A DNA stretch of 64,000 bases, from assembly GCA_016742255.1 (NCBI GenBank), contig JACVCB010000010.1, forward strand, positions 51,740 through 115,739, written 5' to 3'. The notes below the pieces were generated by a model. That model had not been told where the DNA came from, did no database searches, and saw only the letters and a list, made by a program, of their open reading frames with translations. Made by a program: the position numbers and the translations under genes. Positions within the stretch are counted from its first letter, which is position 1. The number at the start of each line of letters is the position of its first letter. Positions 41,740 through 51,500 of this stretch are shown here, in pieces. This stretch comes from Leptospira sp. (GTDB taxonomy: Bacteria; Spirochaetota; Leptospiria; Leptospirales; Leptospiraceae).

Positions 41740-42270
41740 TTATGATTTTAAAAAGATTGAGTTTCTTGCTTCGAATTGTGATTCAAAATCGAGTAAGAGT
41801 TTGTTGATCGATTCAATCGCTGCTTCTGGGTTTGTGGCAAATGAAGTTGGTAATGTTTCTAAAATTTCTTTTTGTAAAATTCCAACTTTTTCCAACATTG
41901 AAAAGTCGTGATTGAGAACCTTTTCAATTTCTGCTGAAGTCGCTTGCACACCTGTCCCAAGTCCATTCAGGCCATAACCTGCAGAAGTCACTTTCATGAT
42001 GATACGATCCAGTAAGGTTGTGGCAGAATTGGTTTTACCGATGTTTTGGATTTGGGCTTTCTGAAAAAAACCTTCTTCCAGTTTTCGAAAACTTTCTTTG
42101 AATGTTGTCAGTAAACCACCAAGTTCCTTTCGGATTAGTAAATCTGTTTTCTCAAACTCTTGGTTGGCAAGTGCCTCTTCAAATAGTTTTGTTTCCTTTA
42201 AAAACTTCCGAATCGGATCTTGTTCATTCTTAAACCGTTCTAATGTCGTTTTTAACCAAGTTTGGTCCAT
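41740..42270 (-). CDS. Helical protein of unknown function in the SPFH cluster
   Basis: The ATG at 42270 has GAGGAA upstream, made by the end of the previous gene, whose stop codon is one base away; in-frame ATGs upstream overlap that gene. The 176-residue product (MDQTWLKTTLERFKNEQDPI...) is helical, without signal or membrane segment. I do not recognise a family. Tight packing between the zinc-ribbon and SPFH genes suggests it links the two. Confidence 0.75.
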   Translation of the reverse strand: MDQTWLKTTLERFKNEQDPIRKFLKETKLFEEALANQEFEKTDLLIRKELGGLLTTFKESFRKLEEGFFQKAQIQNIGKTNSATTLLDRIIMKVTSAGYGLNGLGTGVQATSAEIEKVLNHDFSMLEKVGILQKEILETLPTSFATNPEAAIESINKLLLDFESQFEARNSIFLKS

Positions 42271-42271
42271 T

Positions 42272-43333
42272 TTATTCCTCTGCTCCATTTTCATCTAACA
42301 TTTGTATGCTGTCGCAAGTGATATAATTAAAAATGACACTTTTTTCTGTTTGGTATTGTGCTTTCGGTAGAACTGATTTCCATTTTGCCATATCATACTC
42401 ACAGTCATGTTTTTCACCTTTGGTTTCCCCACTGGATTCAACAAAATAAACCAAATACTTCTCTTCCTTTTTTCCAAGCCGTTCACAACCAATGGAAGTA
42501 CTTGCACATTCTTTGATTTGTGGTGTTGGCCAATATGGTTCCTGTGTAGTGCCAAATCCTTTTGCTACTGCATTTCGATCGAAGGCCCATTTATCAATGC
42601 GGTAACTACAATGGTAATCATATACAGGTTCTTTTCGATACTTGGTTGTACAACTTTCACTTTCGGAAAAAGTACCATCACCTTTATCCGTACGAACCGT
42701 ACGACAATCTTCCCCATCGGGTATACTATCATAACTACGGATTTGGCGACTTTTGGAAACACTATAGGCTCCCATCGGCATCGAATCACACCAATCTGAT
42801 TCTGATACTGGTTTGAATTGGTCAATCGCAATGGTGCGGGACCACTCATGGTGAGTGACTTGCAGTTCGACTTTTTCTGTCCATAAGATACCCAAACATA
42901 CAAAACCGATTCCACCGAACAAAATAGAACCGAGCATCCAAAGAACCCATTTAGGTGTTTTGGGATGTGGTTTGACCCATTCAGAATTTTGGAATGCCAA
43001 ATCTTCTTTTGCTTTTTGGACAGAGTCTTCTGTGACACCATCGTGTTCAGAACGAAGTTTTACATTTTGGGCACCATCTAGTGAACCACCACAATTCCCA
43101 CAAAAGGTTGCTTTGGCTCCATTCGCAGTTTGGCAAAAGGGACAAACTTTATCAGCACCATAATAGATATGGTCTTGGACGGCAACTTTGTCCTCTTCCT
43201 TTGGAAAGTACCTTCGATTTGGGTCTTGGGTGGCTCCACAATTAGGACAGTGCCTATGTGTTTTTCCCAGTAACTTTTTAGAACCGCAAAATTCGCAGTC
43301 CCAAAGCATTTCATAGATTTTTTCTTCTGCCAT
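42272..43333 (-). CDS. Zinc-ribbon membrane protein with extracytoplasmic domain
   Basis: The 353-residue protein begins with two zinc ribbons: CEFCGSKKLLGKTHRHCPNC and CPFCQTANGAKATFCGNCGG, residues ~13-75. A membrane helix (WVLWMLGSILFGGIGFVCLG) at about 130-152 follows, then a C-terminal domain of about 200 residues with several cysteines and repeated Trp/Tyr motifs (HHEWSRTIAIDQF, DWCDSMPMGA). Cytoplasmic ribbons joined to an outer domain by one helix suggest a sensor or chaperone-like role. It is the first gene of the SPFH cluster. Confidence 0.82.
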   Translation of the reverse strand: MAEEKIYEMLWDCEFCGSKKLLGKTHRHCPNCGATQDPNRRYFPKEEDKVAVQDHIYYGADKVCPFCQTANGAKATFCGNCGGSLDGAQNVKLRSEHDGVTEDSVQKAKEDLAFQNSEWVKPHPKTPKWVLWMLGSILFGGIGFVCLGILWTEKVELQVTHHEWSRTIAIDQFKPVSESDWCDSMPMGAYSVSKSRQIRSYDSIPDGEDCRTVRTDKGDGTFSESESCTTKYRKEPVYDYHCSYRIDKWAFDRNAVAKGFGTTQEPYWPTPQIKECASTSIGCERLGKKEEKYLVYFVESSGETKGEKHDCEYDMAKWKSVLPKAQYQTEKSVIFNYITCDSIQMLDENGAEE

Positions 43334-43418
43334 CGCAACCAAGGTTTATCCGCAAAAAATTGACTTTTGCAAGAAAAATATTTTCAATTCACAAAATCCA
43401 ACATAGAATCTTTGCCAT

Positions 43419-45254
43419 ATGAGAATGGTATTCCTTCCAATCCGAAATTACTTTCTACTCATTCTATCCGTGTTGTTCCTCGTTGGATCTTTGAGTTATG
43501 TTTTTTCACGTTCAAAACAGAATGCAGTTCATCCATTGGATCAATTGTATCTTAAGTTATCACCTAATATAGAAAAGGCGGACAAAAAAACAATCTTCCG
43601 TCGATTATCTCTACATTTACGTGGAGTGATTCCAAATGTTTCGGAATGGAGTGAATTAGAAAATTCTAAAGAGGAAACATTAGAATCTTTTGTGGTTCGT
43701 TTTTTAAAACAGCCAGAATTTGCCGAATATTGGGGGAATCAATTTGCTGCCATGTTCCGTGATAAATCCAAAGGGAGAAAAATCCCAACAGGAACTTTTT
43801 TCCAATACTTAGCCAATTCCATTCATTCTAATAAACCATATGACCAATTGGTAACAGAGATGTTCCTTTCCACTGGTTCAGTGAAAGAATCTCCTGCCAC
43901 CATCTTTTACATTCGTGATGGAGCAGATCCTTTACAAACAGCAGAGTATGTTGGTAGATTATTTTATGCAAAACGAGTGGCATGTGCAAGGTGCCATGAC
44001 CATCCTTATATTTCCGATTTTACGAGAAGAGATTATTATGCACTTGCTGCATTTTTTAGCCAACAATACTTTCGAGATGGTAGTTGGGAAGCTAATCGAT
44101 ATGGAAAATCAATCAGTTATGTTCCGAGAGAGTTAGAAGTTCATTTGCCAATGGAGGAACAAAAAAACCTCCAAGATAAAAATAATGAATGGAACCGAGA
44201 CAATTGGAACAAATGGACCGACGAACAGAGGAAAGACTACCAAAAAAAACACGAACTTGAATATGCTACTTTGTATTTCGAACCTAAGTTGGGCCTTCGT
44301 TTCCCACATACTGATGATGCTCCTGGAGGAGATTTGGTAAGACCTAAGTTTTTAGATGGTAAGGAAGCGATACTAAAACCAGGTGAAGATCGAAGAAAGG
44401 TTTTTGCGTCATGGTTAACCGACAAATCGAATGATAGGTTCCGAAAGGTAATCATTAACCGTGTTTGGACTGAACTTATGGGATGGAGTTTTTTTACACC
44501 ACTTGATGATTGGAATGAAGATACAGTGGTCCATGGAGAAGAAATTCTAAACCATTTGGACTCATACTTTTTAGTAAACAAACTAAAACTAAAAGAATTG
44601 GTATTGTACATCGTTACTTCCAATGCTTACATGCGTAGTGTCACAAACCAATCGGGAAAGGATGATCCAATCCAATTTTTTACTCCAAAACGATTGGACA
44701 GTGACCAACTCCTAAACTCTCTTATACGAGTTTCTGACTTACAAAAAGTAGGGAACATCAGAGAACGGAATCTTTCTTTTTTTACCAATCTCATGGGCCA
44801 AAAACCATATGATTTAACAGGTGTTGGTACCATTCGGATTCCTTTAGACAATCCAAAAGAAATCTCAAACGCAGTGGAAGTCGAAAGGCCTGCGCCTTAT
44901 CATTCCATCCTTGCTGTCTTCGGTTCTGGTCAAAGAGTAGATATATCGGATGACATTTCTGAACTCACAATCGAACAGATGTTAACTTTAATGAATGGAC
45001 GAGTGGTTGGCAAATTGGTTTGGGATTTTGGAACTAACCAATCCCTTGTAAAGGTCGAATTTGATCAGTCCAAATCGATGAATCTAGTGATTCAAAATTT
45101 GTACTTTCGATTGTTAGGACGTTTTCCAACAAAAGGGGAAATTGAAAAAATCAAAACCTACCAAACAAAACCTGATACAGTCTTTGACAAAGATTTATTA
45201 CAAGATCTCTTTTGGGCTCTTTTAAATAGTCAAGAATTCCAACATATCAATTAA
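43419..45254 (+). CDS. DUF1549/DUF1553-domain protein
   Basis: The 611-residue protein has an N-terminal signal or anchor helix (FLLILSVLFLVGSLSYVF). It has a DUF1549-type region (RLSLHLRGVIPNVSEWSELE, EYWGNQFAAMFRDKS) with CARCHDHP around residue 192, and a DUF1553 region (RVWTELMGWSFFTPLDDWNE). These domains are abundant in Planctomycetes and come with DUF1501 partners, as here (next gene 9 bp downstream). Function is not established; the CxxCH motif could bind haem or metal. Confidence 0.85.
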   Translation: MRMVFLPIRNYFLLILSVLFLVGSLSYVFSRSKQNAVHPLDQLYLKLSPNIEKADKKTIFRRLSLHLRGVIPNVSEWSELENSKEETLESFVVRFLKQPEFAEYWGNQFAAMFRDKSKGRKIPTGTFFQYLANSIHSNKPYDQLVTEMFLSTGSVKESPATIFYIRDGADPLQTAEYVGRLFYAKRVACARCHDHPYISDFTRRDYYALAAFFSQQYFRDGSWEANRYGKSISYVPRELEVHLPMEEQKNLQDKNNEWNRDNWNKWTDEQRKDYQKKHELEYATLYFEPKLGLRFPHTDDAPGGDLVRPKFLDGKEAILKPGEDRRKVFASWLTDKSNDRFRKVIINRVWTELMGWSFFTPLDDWNEDTVVHGEEILNHLDSYFLVNKLKLKELVLYIVTSNAYMRSVTNQSGKDDPIQFFTPKRLDSDQLLNSLIRVSDLQKVGNIRERNLSFFTNLMGQKPYDLTGVGTIRIPLDNPKEISNAVEVERPAPYHSILAVFGSGQRVDISDDISELTIEQMLTLMNGRVVGKLVWDFGTNQSLVKVEFDQSKSMNLVIQNLYFRLLGRFPTKGEIEKIKTYQTKPDTVFDKDLLQDLFWALLNSQEFQHIN

Positions 45255-45263
45255 GGAACCATA

Positions 45264-46559
45264 ATGGATCGCAAAGAATTTTTAAATAAAACAATGTTGA
45301 GTCTTGGAATGGGATCGTTTCTTTTTTCCCAAAATCCATTTGTTTCTCTTCGTGCTGATGAAGATGAAAAAGAACCTGAATCCATCACACTGCCATCAAA
45401 GGTAAAATCAGTTATCTTTATAGAGATGATGGGAGGGATGAGCCATGTGGATACCTTGGATCCAAAACCAAATAGTGCGTTTGCCAAAGTGCCTACTAGT
45501 ATCTCCGGCATTTCCTTACTTGAACCATTTTCTCTCACTGCAAAACAACTCCATTCGATAGGTATCATTCGCTCTACTTGGAGTGAAGATGGAGATCATG
45601 GATTTGCACAAATGTTACTTGGAACTGGTTACCGAATGACAGAAGCGATGGGATTTCCCGACATTCCTCATTTTGGATCTGTGATTGCCTATGCCAAAAA
45701 ATCAAAAGTTAAATCTTCGTATTTTCCAAGTTATGTGTCGATTGGTGGGAGAGGTGGCAAAAATGGGAATTCTGGATTTTTAGGAATCAACTATTCTGGT
45801 TATCATGTGGGGAATGTGGATGAACCCATCCAACATTTAAATCCTTCGTATGGTAAATTTTCGGATGAAAGGCTTTTAAGAAGAAAAGACTTAGTTTCCT
45901 TTATGAACGATGAATTTTCAAAAACATATCCATCGAAGGAAACAAAACATTGGAAAAAAATGTTAATGGCAGCAGAAGAATTTCGAAATTCAAAAGACAT
46001 TGATAGTTTTCGAATTAGTTTAGAGGACGAAAAAACAAAAGCCCGATACGGAACCACCTGGCAAGGAAAAGCAATGTTACTCGCGAAACGCCTTGCCAAA
46101 CAAGAAGTGCCCTTCATCCATATTTCGATTGGAGGTTGGGATACCCATACAGGTAACAAAGCACAAATCACAAAAATAATGAAAGAAACCGATATGGGAA
46201 TTGCTGCTCTTCTCGAAGACCTAAACCAAACCGGCCTCATCAAACAAACGTTATTTGTTTTAACAAGTGAGTTTGGACGAACACCGGATGTTGGTTCGAG
46301 GGATGGACGTGATCACCATCCTAAAGTGTGGTCCACTCTTTTGGGAGGAGGTCCCATTGGCAAAGGATTTGTGTTTGGAGAAACAGATGAACTGGGTGCC
46401 AAACCAACAAAACCAAATGAAGCCGTCCATTTGAGGGATCTCATTGCGACCATTTACAAAGCAAGTGGAGTGGACCCAGAAGGAGAACTTACGAATTCGT
46501 TTGGACGACCTTTTTTACTCACAACGAAAAAAGCCAAAATCATCGAAGGCTTGTTTTGA
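45264..46559 (+). CDS. DUF1501-family exported protein
   Basis: The 431-residue protein has a signal-like N-terminus (NKTMLSLGMGSFLFSQNPFV) and the DUF1501 pattern: FIEMMGGMSHVDTLDPKPN, WSEDGDHGFAQMLLGTGYR, IHISIGGWDTHTGN, SEFGRTPDVGSRDGRDHHP. This is an alkaline-phosphatase-like (sulfatase superfamily) fold of unknown substrate. It is co-transcribed with the DUF1549/DUF1553 gene, a standard pair. The reading frame stays open past its stop codon up to the gmd start (see findings). Confidence 0.88.
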   Translation: MDRKEFLNKTMLSLGMGSFLFSQNPFVSLRADEDEKEPESITLPSKVKSVIFIEMMGGMSHVDTLDPKPNSAFAKVPTSISGISLLEPFSLTAKQLHSIGIIRSTWSEDGDHGFAQMLLGTGYRMTEAMGFPDIPHFGSVIAYAKKSKVKSSYFPSYVSIGGRGGKNGNSGFLGINYSGYHVGNVDEPIQHLNPSYGKFSDERLLRRKDLVSFMNDEFSKTYPSKETKHWKKMLMAAEEFRNSKDIDSFRISLEDEKTKARYGTTWQGKAMLLAKRLAKQEVPFIHISIGGWDTHTGNKAQITKIMKETDMGIAALLEDLNQTGLIKQTLFVLTSEFGRTPDVGSRDGRDHHPKVWSTLLGGGPIGKGFVFGETDELGAKPTKPNEAVHLRDLIATIYKASGVDPEGELTNSFGRPFLLTTKKAKIIEGLF

Positions 46560-46762
46560 ACCATATTCTCATCTGGGTTGTTTTGTTTCCAACCTGCCCA
46601 TTTTACAGCATCCTTGTCCAAATTCATTGGAAGTTTTCTTCCGTATCTCCCAAAACCGAAGGAAACATGGTTTGTTTTGGTGGGAAATTTAGGATTATTC
46701 GCCAGACTTTTTCCATTTTTCCTTTTCTTTCGAAAGAATTTTGAAAAACTGTTCACTGATCT

Positions 46763-47779
46763 ATGAAAAAAGCACTTATCACAGGAATCACAGGCCAAGA
46801 TGGTTCCTACTTAGCAGAACTCCTCTTACAAAAAGGATACGAAGTCCATGGTATCGTCCGCAGAACGAGTTTATTCAATCGGAATCGCATTGAACACCTC
46901 CATGGAAACCCAAAACTCCATTTACATTATGGGGATCTCACTGATTCTTCCAATCTCAATCGTATTCTTGAAAAAATCCAACCATCAGAAATCTATAATT
47001 TAGCTGCTCAATCCCATGTTCAAGTGTCCTTCGAAGTACCTGAATACACTGCAGAAGTAGATGCGGTTGGAACATTGAGAATTTTAGATGCGATTAAACA
47101 AACAGGCATTAACTCAAGATTCTACCAAGCATCCACATCTGAATTATATGGACTTGTGCAAGAAGTTCCACAGACAGAAAAAACACCATTTTATCCACGA
47201 TCCCCTTATGCAGTCGCAAAATTGTATGCGTATTGGGCAGTTGTGAATTACAGAGAAGCGTACAATTTGCACGCATCAAATGGAATTTTATTCAATCATG
47301 AATCTCCAAGACGCGGAGAAACATTTGTTACAAGAAAAATCACTCTCGGTGTTTCGGCAGTGAAAGCTGGCAAACTACCATTCATTACGATGGGTAACAT
47401 TGATTCAAAACGAGATTGGGGTTATGCTCCTGACTACGTTGAAATGATGTGGATGATGTTACAAAAAGAGAAACCAGATGATTATGTTGTGGCTACCAAT
47501 GAAACTCACACAGTTCGTGAATTCATAGAAGAGTCTTATAAAATTGCTGGGTATGAAGTGGTTTGGGAAGGAAAGGAAGATAATGAAATTGGAAAGGACA
47601 AAAAAACTGGCCAAGTCCTTGTCAAAATTGATCCAAAGTACTACCGACCAACCGAAGTAGAACTACTCATTGGAAATCCCGATAAAGCAAAACGCCAATT
47701 AGGTTGGGAACCAAAAGTAAAGTTCAAAGAACTTGTGAAAATTATGATGGAAGCAGATTTAAAAGCACAAGGTTTCTAA
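46763..47779 (+). CDS. gmd: GDP-mannose 4,6-dehydratase
   Basis: The 338-residue protein starts [20 protein letters not shown], the TGxxGQDG nucleotide motif. It has the substrate-binding [14 protein letters not shown], the catalytic Tyr-x3-Lys in [12 protein letters not shown] and [17 protein letters not shown]. It converts GDP-mannose to GDP-4-keto-6-deoxymannose, a precursor of fucose, rhamnose and related sugars in surface polysaccharide. It stands outside any O-antigen cluster here. It follows the DUF1501 gene on the same strand after 203 bp. Confidence 0.94.
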   Translation: MKKALITGITGQDGSYLAELLLQKGYEVHGIVRRTSLFNRNRIEHLHGNPKLHLHYGDLTDSSNLNRILEKIQPSEIYNLAAQSHVQVSFEVPEYTAEVDAVGTLRILDAIKQTGINSRFYQASTSELYGLVQEVPQTEKTPFYPRSPYAVAKLYAYWAVVNYREAYNLHASNGILFNHESPRRGETFVTRKITLGVSAVKAGKLPFITMGNIDSKRDWGYAPDYVEMMWMMLQKEKPDDYVVATNETHTVREFIEESYKIAGYEVVWEGKEDNEIGKDKKTGQVLVKIDPKYYRPTEVELLIGNPDKAKRQLGWEPKVKFKELVKIMMEADLKAQGF

Positions 47780-47796
47780 ACACAGACCACAAAGGT

Positions 47797-47830
47797 AAAT
47801 CCTAAGAAAAATGAACAAATCTTAGGGTTT
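47797..47830. terminator. Bidirectional hairpin between gmd and the cyclase gene
   Basis: AAATCCTAAGA (47797-47807) pairs with TCTTAGGGTTT (47820-47830) with one G-T pair. It lies between two convergent genes and overlaps the last codons of the cyclase gene. T-richness on either side is modest. Confidence 0.5.
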
Positions 47831-49162
47831 ATCTCCGAGAGCTTTGTAACGATTGATAAATTCTTGATTCGGAATTTTGGAATGCCCTTCCCTTTGTAAT
47901 TCGGGAAGTAATCCTTCGACAAAATACATTTGGATTTTACCTTTGTGTTTTGCTGGAATTTCTCCTCGGTATTCACACTGGAAAAAATCCTTCACCAAAG
48001 AATAGGTTTCAGCTGAAATATTGATTTTCCCAGTCATTCCAGAAGATTCACACCGACTTGCCGTATTGACTGTATCACTCCATACATCGTATGCGAATTT
48101 TTTATCACCGATCACACCAGCGATGAGTTCTCCTGAATGGATTCCAAGTCGAAGTTGCCAATAAGGTAATCCTTGCCCTTCTTTAATTTCCTTCATTTGG
48201 TTCATAAAGGCTTGGATTTCAAGTGCGGCAAGGACACAATCTACGGCATGTGTTTTGTTTGGTTTTGGTATTCCACCAACAAACATATAACTATCACCTA
48301 TGGTTTTGAGTTTTTCCAAATTGTGGCGTTCCATAAGGCTATCAAAATAGGAAAAACATCGATCCAATTCTTCTACAAGTTCTGTAGGTGATAATGTCTC
48401 TGCAATTTTAGTAAATCCTTCAAAATCAGTAAAACAAACTGTGGCAGACTTAAAATGTTTTGGTTTACTCACACCATTTTGTTTTAATTCTCGAGCAACA
48501 TCTATTGGTAAAATATTTAACAATAGACTTTCAGATTTATGATTTTCTGCAATGAGTTTGTCTTCGGCTTGGTTTACAGCTTTTACAAATTGATTGATTA
48601 AAAGTATAAAAAAGTAAACAATCATAACGAGTGGAGGCATTAGATAATCAGCTGGTACAACCCATTTTGGTGGACCATAGAGTCCTTCTCCGCCCATTAC
48701 TCTATAATAATACATTGAACCTAAAAATAAAAATGATGACAAGCTAACAAAGAAAATACGAGTATATTTGTTTTTTCTCGGAATCATGATAAAGGGGATA
48801 ATTGAAAAAAGTAAAAATCCCAAGGGTGCTGGATCATCTGCTTGGAAATAAGTTAGCGATAGAATATGAAAATTACTTGTTAACAAAGTGATGATAGCAC
48901 TCAGAGTAAATTTACTTCGATAGAGTAAAATACGAGCAATACCTAAAGGAATCACGAGTAAAAAGTAAGAAATAAAAGATGTGAGATGGGTCTCTTTTGG
49001 TTCCGTAAAGATGATGACGGGAATAAGAAGAGTAGGCAATAAAAACATTACCACTTGGAAGGTTGCATTCACTCGTAGCGCTCGGGCCGTTTCATCATTC
49101 AAACCTTTGGTGAGGTGTGCAAGTTGTACCTGGTATAAAAGTTTCTGAATGCGTCTGGACAT
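47822..49162 (-). CDS. Membrane-bound class III adenylate/guanylate cyclase
   Basis: From the ATG at 49162 the product is 446 residues. About six membrane helices fill residues ~40-200, then a coiled linker and a class III cyclase domain with VCFTDFEGFTKIAETLSP and KTIGDSYMFVGGIP, giving both metal-binding Asp residues. It ends with DVWSDTVNTASRCESSGMTG and the KINISAETYSLV strand. It should make cAMP (or cGMP). The window also encodes two cNMP-binding proteins (38890, 49680), possible downstream effectors. Confidence 0.9.
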   Translation of the reverse strand: MSRRIQKLLYQVQLAHLTKGLNDETARALRVNATFQVVMFLLPTLLIPVIIFTEPKETHLTSFISYFLLVIPLGIARILLYRSKFTLSAIITLLTSNFHILSLTYFQADDPAPLGFLLFSIIPFIMIPRKNKYTRIFFVSLSSFLFLGSMYYYRVMGGEGLYGPPKWVVPADYLMPPLVMIVYFFILLINQFVKAVNQAEDKLIAENHKSESLLLNILPIDVARELKQNGVSKPKHFKSATVCFTDFEGFTKIAETLSPTELVEELDRCFSYFDSLMERHNLEKLKTIGDSYMFVGGIPKPNKTHAVDCVLAALEIQAFMNQMKEIKEGQGLPYWQLRLGIHSGELIAGVIGDKKFAYDVWSDTVNTASRCESSGMTGKINISAETYSLVKDFFQCEYRGEIPAKHKGKIQMYFVEGLLPELQREGHSKIPNQEFINRYKALGDKP

Positions 49163-49325
49163 AGGGATTGAATCAAAAACCAAACAGTAAGAAAATCAAT
49201 TCAAAATGTGAAGTGAATCGTTAAGAAGTTGCTAAAAACGCAAACTTCCCCAATGGAATTCCAAACGATGATATGTGTTTGGAAGACCGAGTGGGGTTTT
49301 AAAAAAGAGTGGATTGTTGTGTGAA

Positions 49326-49631
49326 TTAGATTCCAAAAAACTGATCTAACATCAATTTTTTCAGAGTTTCTTTTAACTTGTCTTGGATGTTTACAATTTT
49401 AACTGCCATTTTCTTTTCGTCAGCTTTGTTCTTAAACGAAAGGAGACGAGAGATCCCGAGGGAACTCACGATGACAACTTTTTCCAAATCCAAATAAATC
49501 TCTTGGACATTCTTTTCCAAAATATCCGCTAAAATTTCCCGTAACTCGGGCGCATTTCCGTCCAGGATTTGGTCCATAAAGCGAACACGAATCGTGTTTC
49601 CCTTTTCTTCCACTAATATCTTATCGCTCAT
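49326..49631 (-). CDS. STAS-domain anti-sigma factor antagonist
   Basis: The 101-residue protein is a single STAS domain: IRVRFMDQILDGNAPELREI, EIYLDLEKVVIVSSLGISRL with the usual phosphorylatable Ser region, and a C-terminal helix. Such proteins release sigma factors or other targets by binding anti-sigma kinases, switched by Ser phosphorylation. It lies 48 bp downstream of the cNMP-binding gene on the same strand. Confidence 0.9.
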   Translation of the reverse strand: MSDKILVEEKGNTIRVRFMDQILDGNAPELREILADILEKNVQEIYLDLEKVVIVSSLGISRLLSFKNKADEKKMAVKIVNIQDKLKETLKKLMLDQFFGI

Positions 49632-49679
49632 ATTTCCTTGGCCTCTAACATAAGTCAGGAGAAATAGTTTGGCAAGAAG

Positions 49680-50891
49680 TTATTTCAACTTCTTGAGCTT
49701 ATTCTCCATATTAGCCTTTTTATGATAGAATTGGACGAGTTTTTCCAATTCTGCCATGTCGGAACAAACAATTTTTCCCATGTCCAAACGAATAAATTTA
49801 TTATTTTTCATGATATCGGAAATGATCAGTTCGTCTTTAGGATCAGTGAGACCCACCATCTTCAGAAGGTCTTTGGTTCCAATCTCAAAATTATAGGCTT
49901 GTTTCGGCGCTACTTTGATTCGATTTTTTTCTGCGAGGGTCATAAGTGTATCCACAATTCGACCTTGTGGGTCTTTGAGGAGTAGGTTTGCTAATTGTTT
50001 GTAAGCAATCCAAATCCGTTCGGACAAAAGTGTGATGAGTCGAGTCGCAAGCTGAGGTTGCGCTTTTACCATACCTTCGAAGTTGGCTTTGTTAATCGCT
50101 AGAAGTTCGACGTCACCAGCTGCCACCGCAGAAGCAGAACGTGGTTTATTATCTAAGATTGCCATCTCACCAAAAATGTCCCCGGCTTGGAGAACCGCGA
50201 GCATCACCTCGTTTTGGTTTACGATTTTTGAAATTTTGACCTTTCCACTTTGTAAGATGAAGAGTTCTTTACCTGGTTCATGTTCACAAAAGATCATTTC
50301 ACTGTCTTTGTAATTACGATTGAACTTTGTATAATCAATCGGAGCTGATTGGAAAGGTTGGTTTATGGTTTGTAAACGCAGTTTTGCCTGTGGTACAAAT
50401 TGACCATTGGGAAGGTGTTTTAAATAACTTTGGTAAGCAAAAGTTGCGTGTGATGTATTTTGCTGTTGGAAATAATATTCCCCAATCTTAAAAAGTTCGT
50501 TTGGATCTTCTTCAACAGCATTTCGAAAGGATAACCTGGTGATTGTTGTATCAAATTGTCGTAACTTCATTGAGAAGAAACGAATGATATTCATCGCAAC
50601 TGCAGTTGATTTTTGGATGAGAGTTCCAAATTGATCGTAACTAACAGAGATTAAAGATACATTGGTAAGGGAAGTCGCAGATTCAATCTGTGGGTGTTGG
50701 CTCATTGCAGCAACAACACCAAAAAAGTCACCAGGTCCTAAAACCTGATTGGGGTCCTCACCAACAACAGCTGTCTCACGAGTGACACGTACCTTCCCCT
50801 CACGGATGATATAGAAATTGTTCGCATCCTTTTTCCCCTCTACAATGATGTAGGAGTTCGCTGGGAAAGTAACCATTTGAAAAAACGACAT
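49680..50891 (-). CDS. Double cyclic-nucleotide-binding-domain protein with Crp-like C-terminus
   Basis: The 403-residue protein has two cNMP-binding domains: residues ~1-115 (YIIVEGKKDANNFYIIREGK) and ~185-310 (GKELFILQSGKVKISKIVNQ, GDIFGEMAILDNKPRSASAV with the phosphate-binding cassette). A C-terminal ~90 residues (IGTKDLLKMVGLTDPKDELI... DMGKIVCSDMAELEKLV) resemble a winged-helix Crp C-terminus, though degenerate. It may be a transcription regulator or a signalling adaptor. A cAMP source could be the cyclase gene nearby. Confidence 0.85.
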   Translation of the reverse strand: MSFFQMVTFPANSYIIVEGKKDANNFYIIREGKVRVTRETAVVGEDPNQVLGPGDFFGVVAAMSQHPQIESATSLTNVSLISVSYDQFGTLIQKSTAVAMNIIRFFSMKLRQFDTTITRLSFRNAVEEDPNELFKIGEYYFQQQNTSHATFAYQSYLKHLPNGQFVPQAKLRLQTINQPFQSAPIDYTKFNRNYKDSEMIFCEHEPGKELFILQSGKVKISKIVNQNEVMLAVLQAGDIFGEMAILDNKPRSASAVAAGDVELLAINKANFEGMVKAQPQLATRLITLLSERIWIAYKQLANLLLKDPQGRIVDTLMTLAEKNRIKVAPKQAYNFEIGTKDLLKMVGLTDPKDELIISDIMKNNKFIRLDMGKIVCSDMAELEKLVQFYHKKANMENKLKKLK

Positions 50892-50969
50892 TCTTAAATC
50901 TCTGGACCCTTTTTGCTCAACGTGCCTAGTTTATTATCGGAGATCCCTAGGGCAATATTTTCGTAAAAA

Positions 50970-51500
50970 TTACTTATTTTTACTGTCTCCTAAAATTTCC
51001 ATCTGAGTCAGTTCTAATTCTGCTTCTTGGGCAATTTTACTCGAATACGTATTTTTGATAATGTCCTGAAAAATCTGATATGCTTTGTCTTCTCTGCCCA
51101 TTCGCACATAGGCTTTCCCAGACAATAAATATGATTCTAGGCCTTCTTCTGTATTGGGAAATTCTTTGTAGATTTTGAGTTCATTCTCTGCGAGAGCCAA
51201 AATGTCCCCTGTCATTCGGTAATTAGCACTTAAGGTTTTTCGAACTTCTCTCGTTTTGGGATGCCCAGGGTACAAAATCAAAAAACTTTTGCAGGTTTCG
51301 ACAGATTGGTAATGGTTACGATCTTCTAAAAATTCTTTTGCCTTTTGGTAAAGAAGGTCTGCTTGTTTGTCCCTTTCTTTGGCAAAAACAGATTGGGTGG
51401 AACGTTCAGCGAGAAGGGGATGGAAAACTCCCAATCCCAAACAGAAAAGGCATACAATTCCCAGAACAAAACACTTCCGAATATTAGAATTCTGTCTCAT
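50970..51500 (-). CDS. Secreted TPR-like (YbgF/BamD-type) protein
   Basis: The 176-residue protein has an N-terminal export signal (CFVLGIVCLFCLGLGVFHPL). Helix pairs of the outer-membrane lipoprotein/TPR kind follow: DLLYQKAKEFLEDRNHYQSV, FLILYPGHPKTREVRKTLSA, YLLSGKAYVRMGREDKAYQI. It is likely a periplasmic scaffold. The ATG overlaps the stop codon of the vWA gene (TAATG), so the two are translationally coupled. Confidence 0.8.
   Translation of the reverse strand: MRQNSNIRKCFVLGIVCLFCLGLGVFHPLLAERSTQSVFAKERDKQADLLYQKAKEFLEDRNHYQSVETCKSFLILYPGHPKTREVRKTLSANYRMTGDILALAENELKIYKEFPNTEEGLESYLLSGKAYVRMGREDKAYQIFQDIIKNTYSSKIAQEAELELTQMEILGDSKNK

Noticed and set aside
43990..44010. CARCH motif as proof of a c-type cytochrome
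   Set aside because: The surrounding sequence is DUF1549/DUF1553, and the motif alone does not show haem attachment.
46454..46798. Minus-strand open frame between the DUF1501 gene and gmd
   Set aside because: It overlaps both well-supported plus-strand genes, lacks a ribosome site and has no family features.
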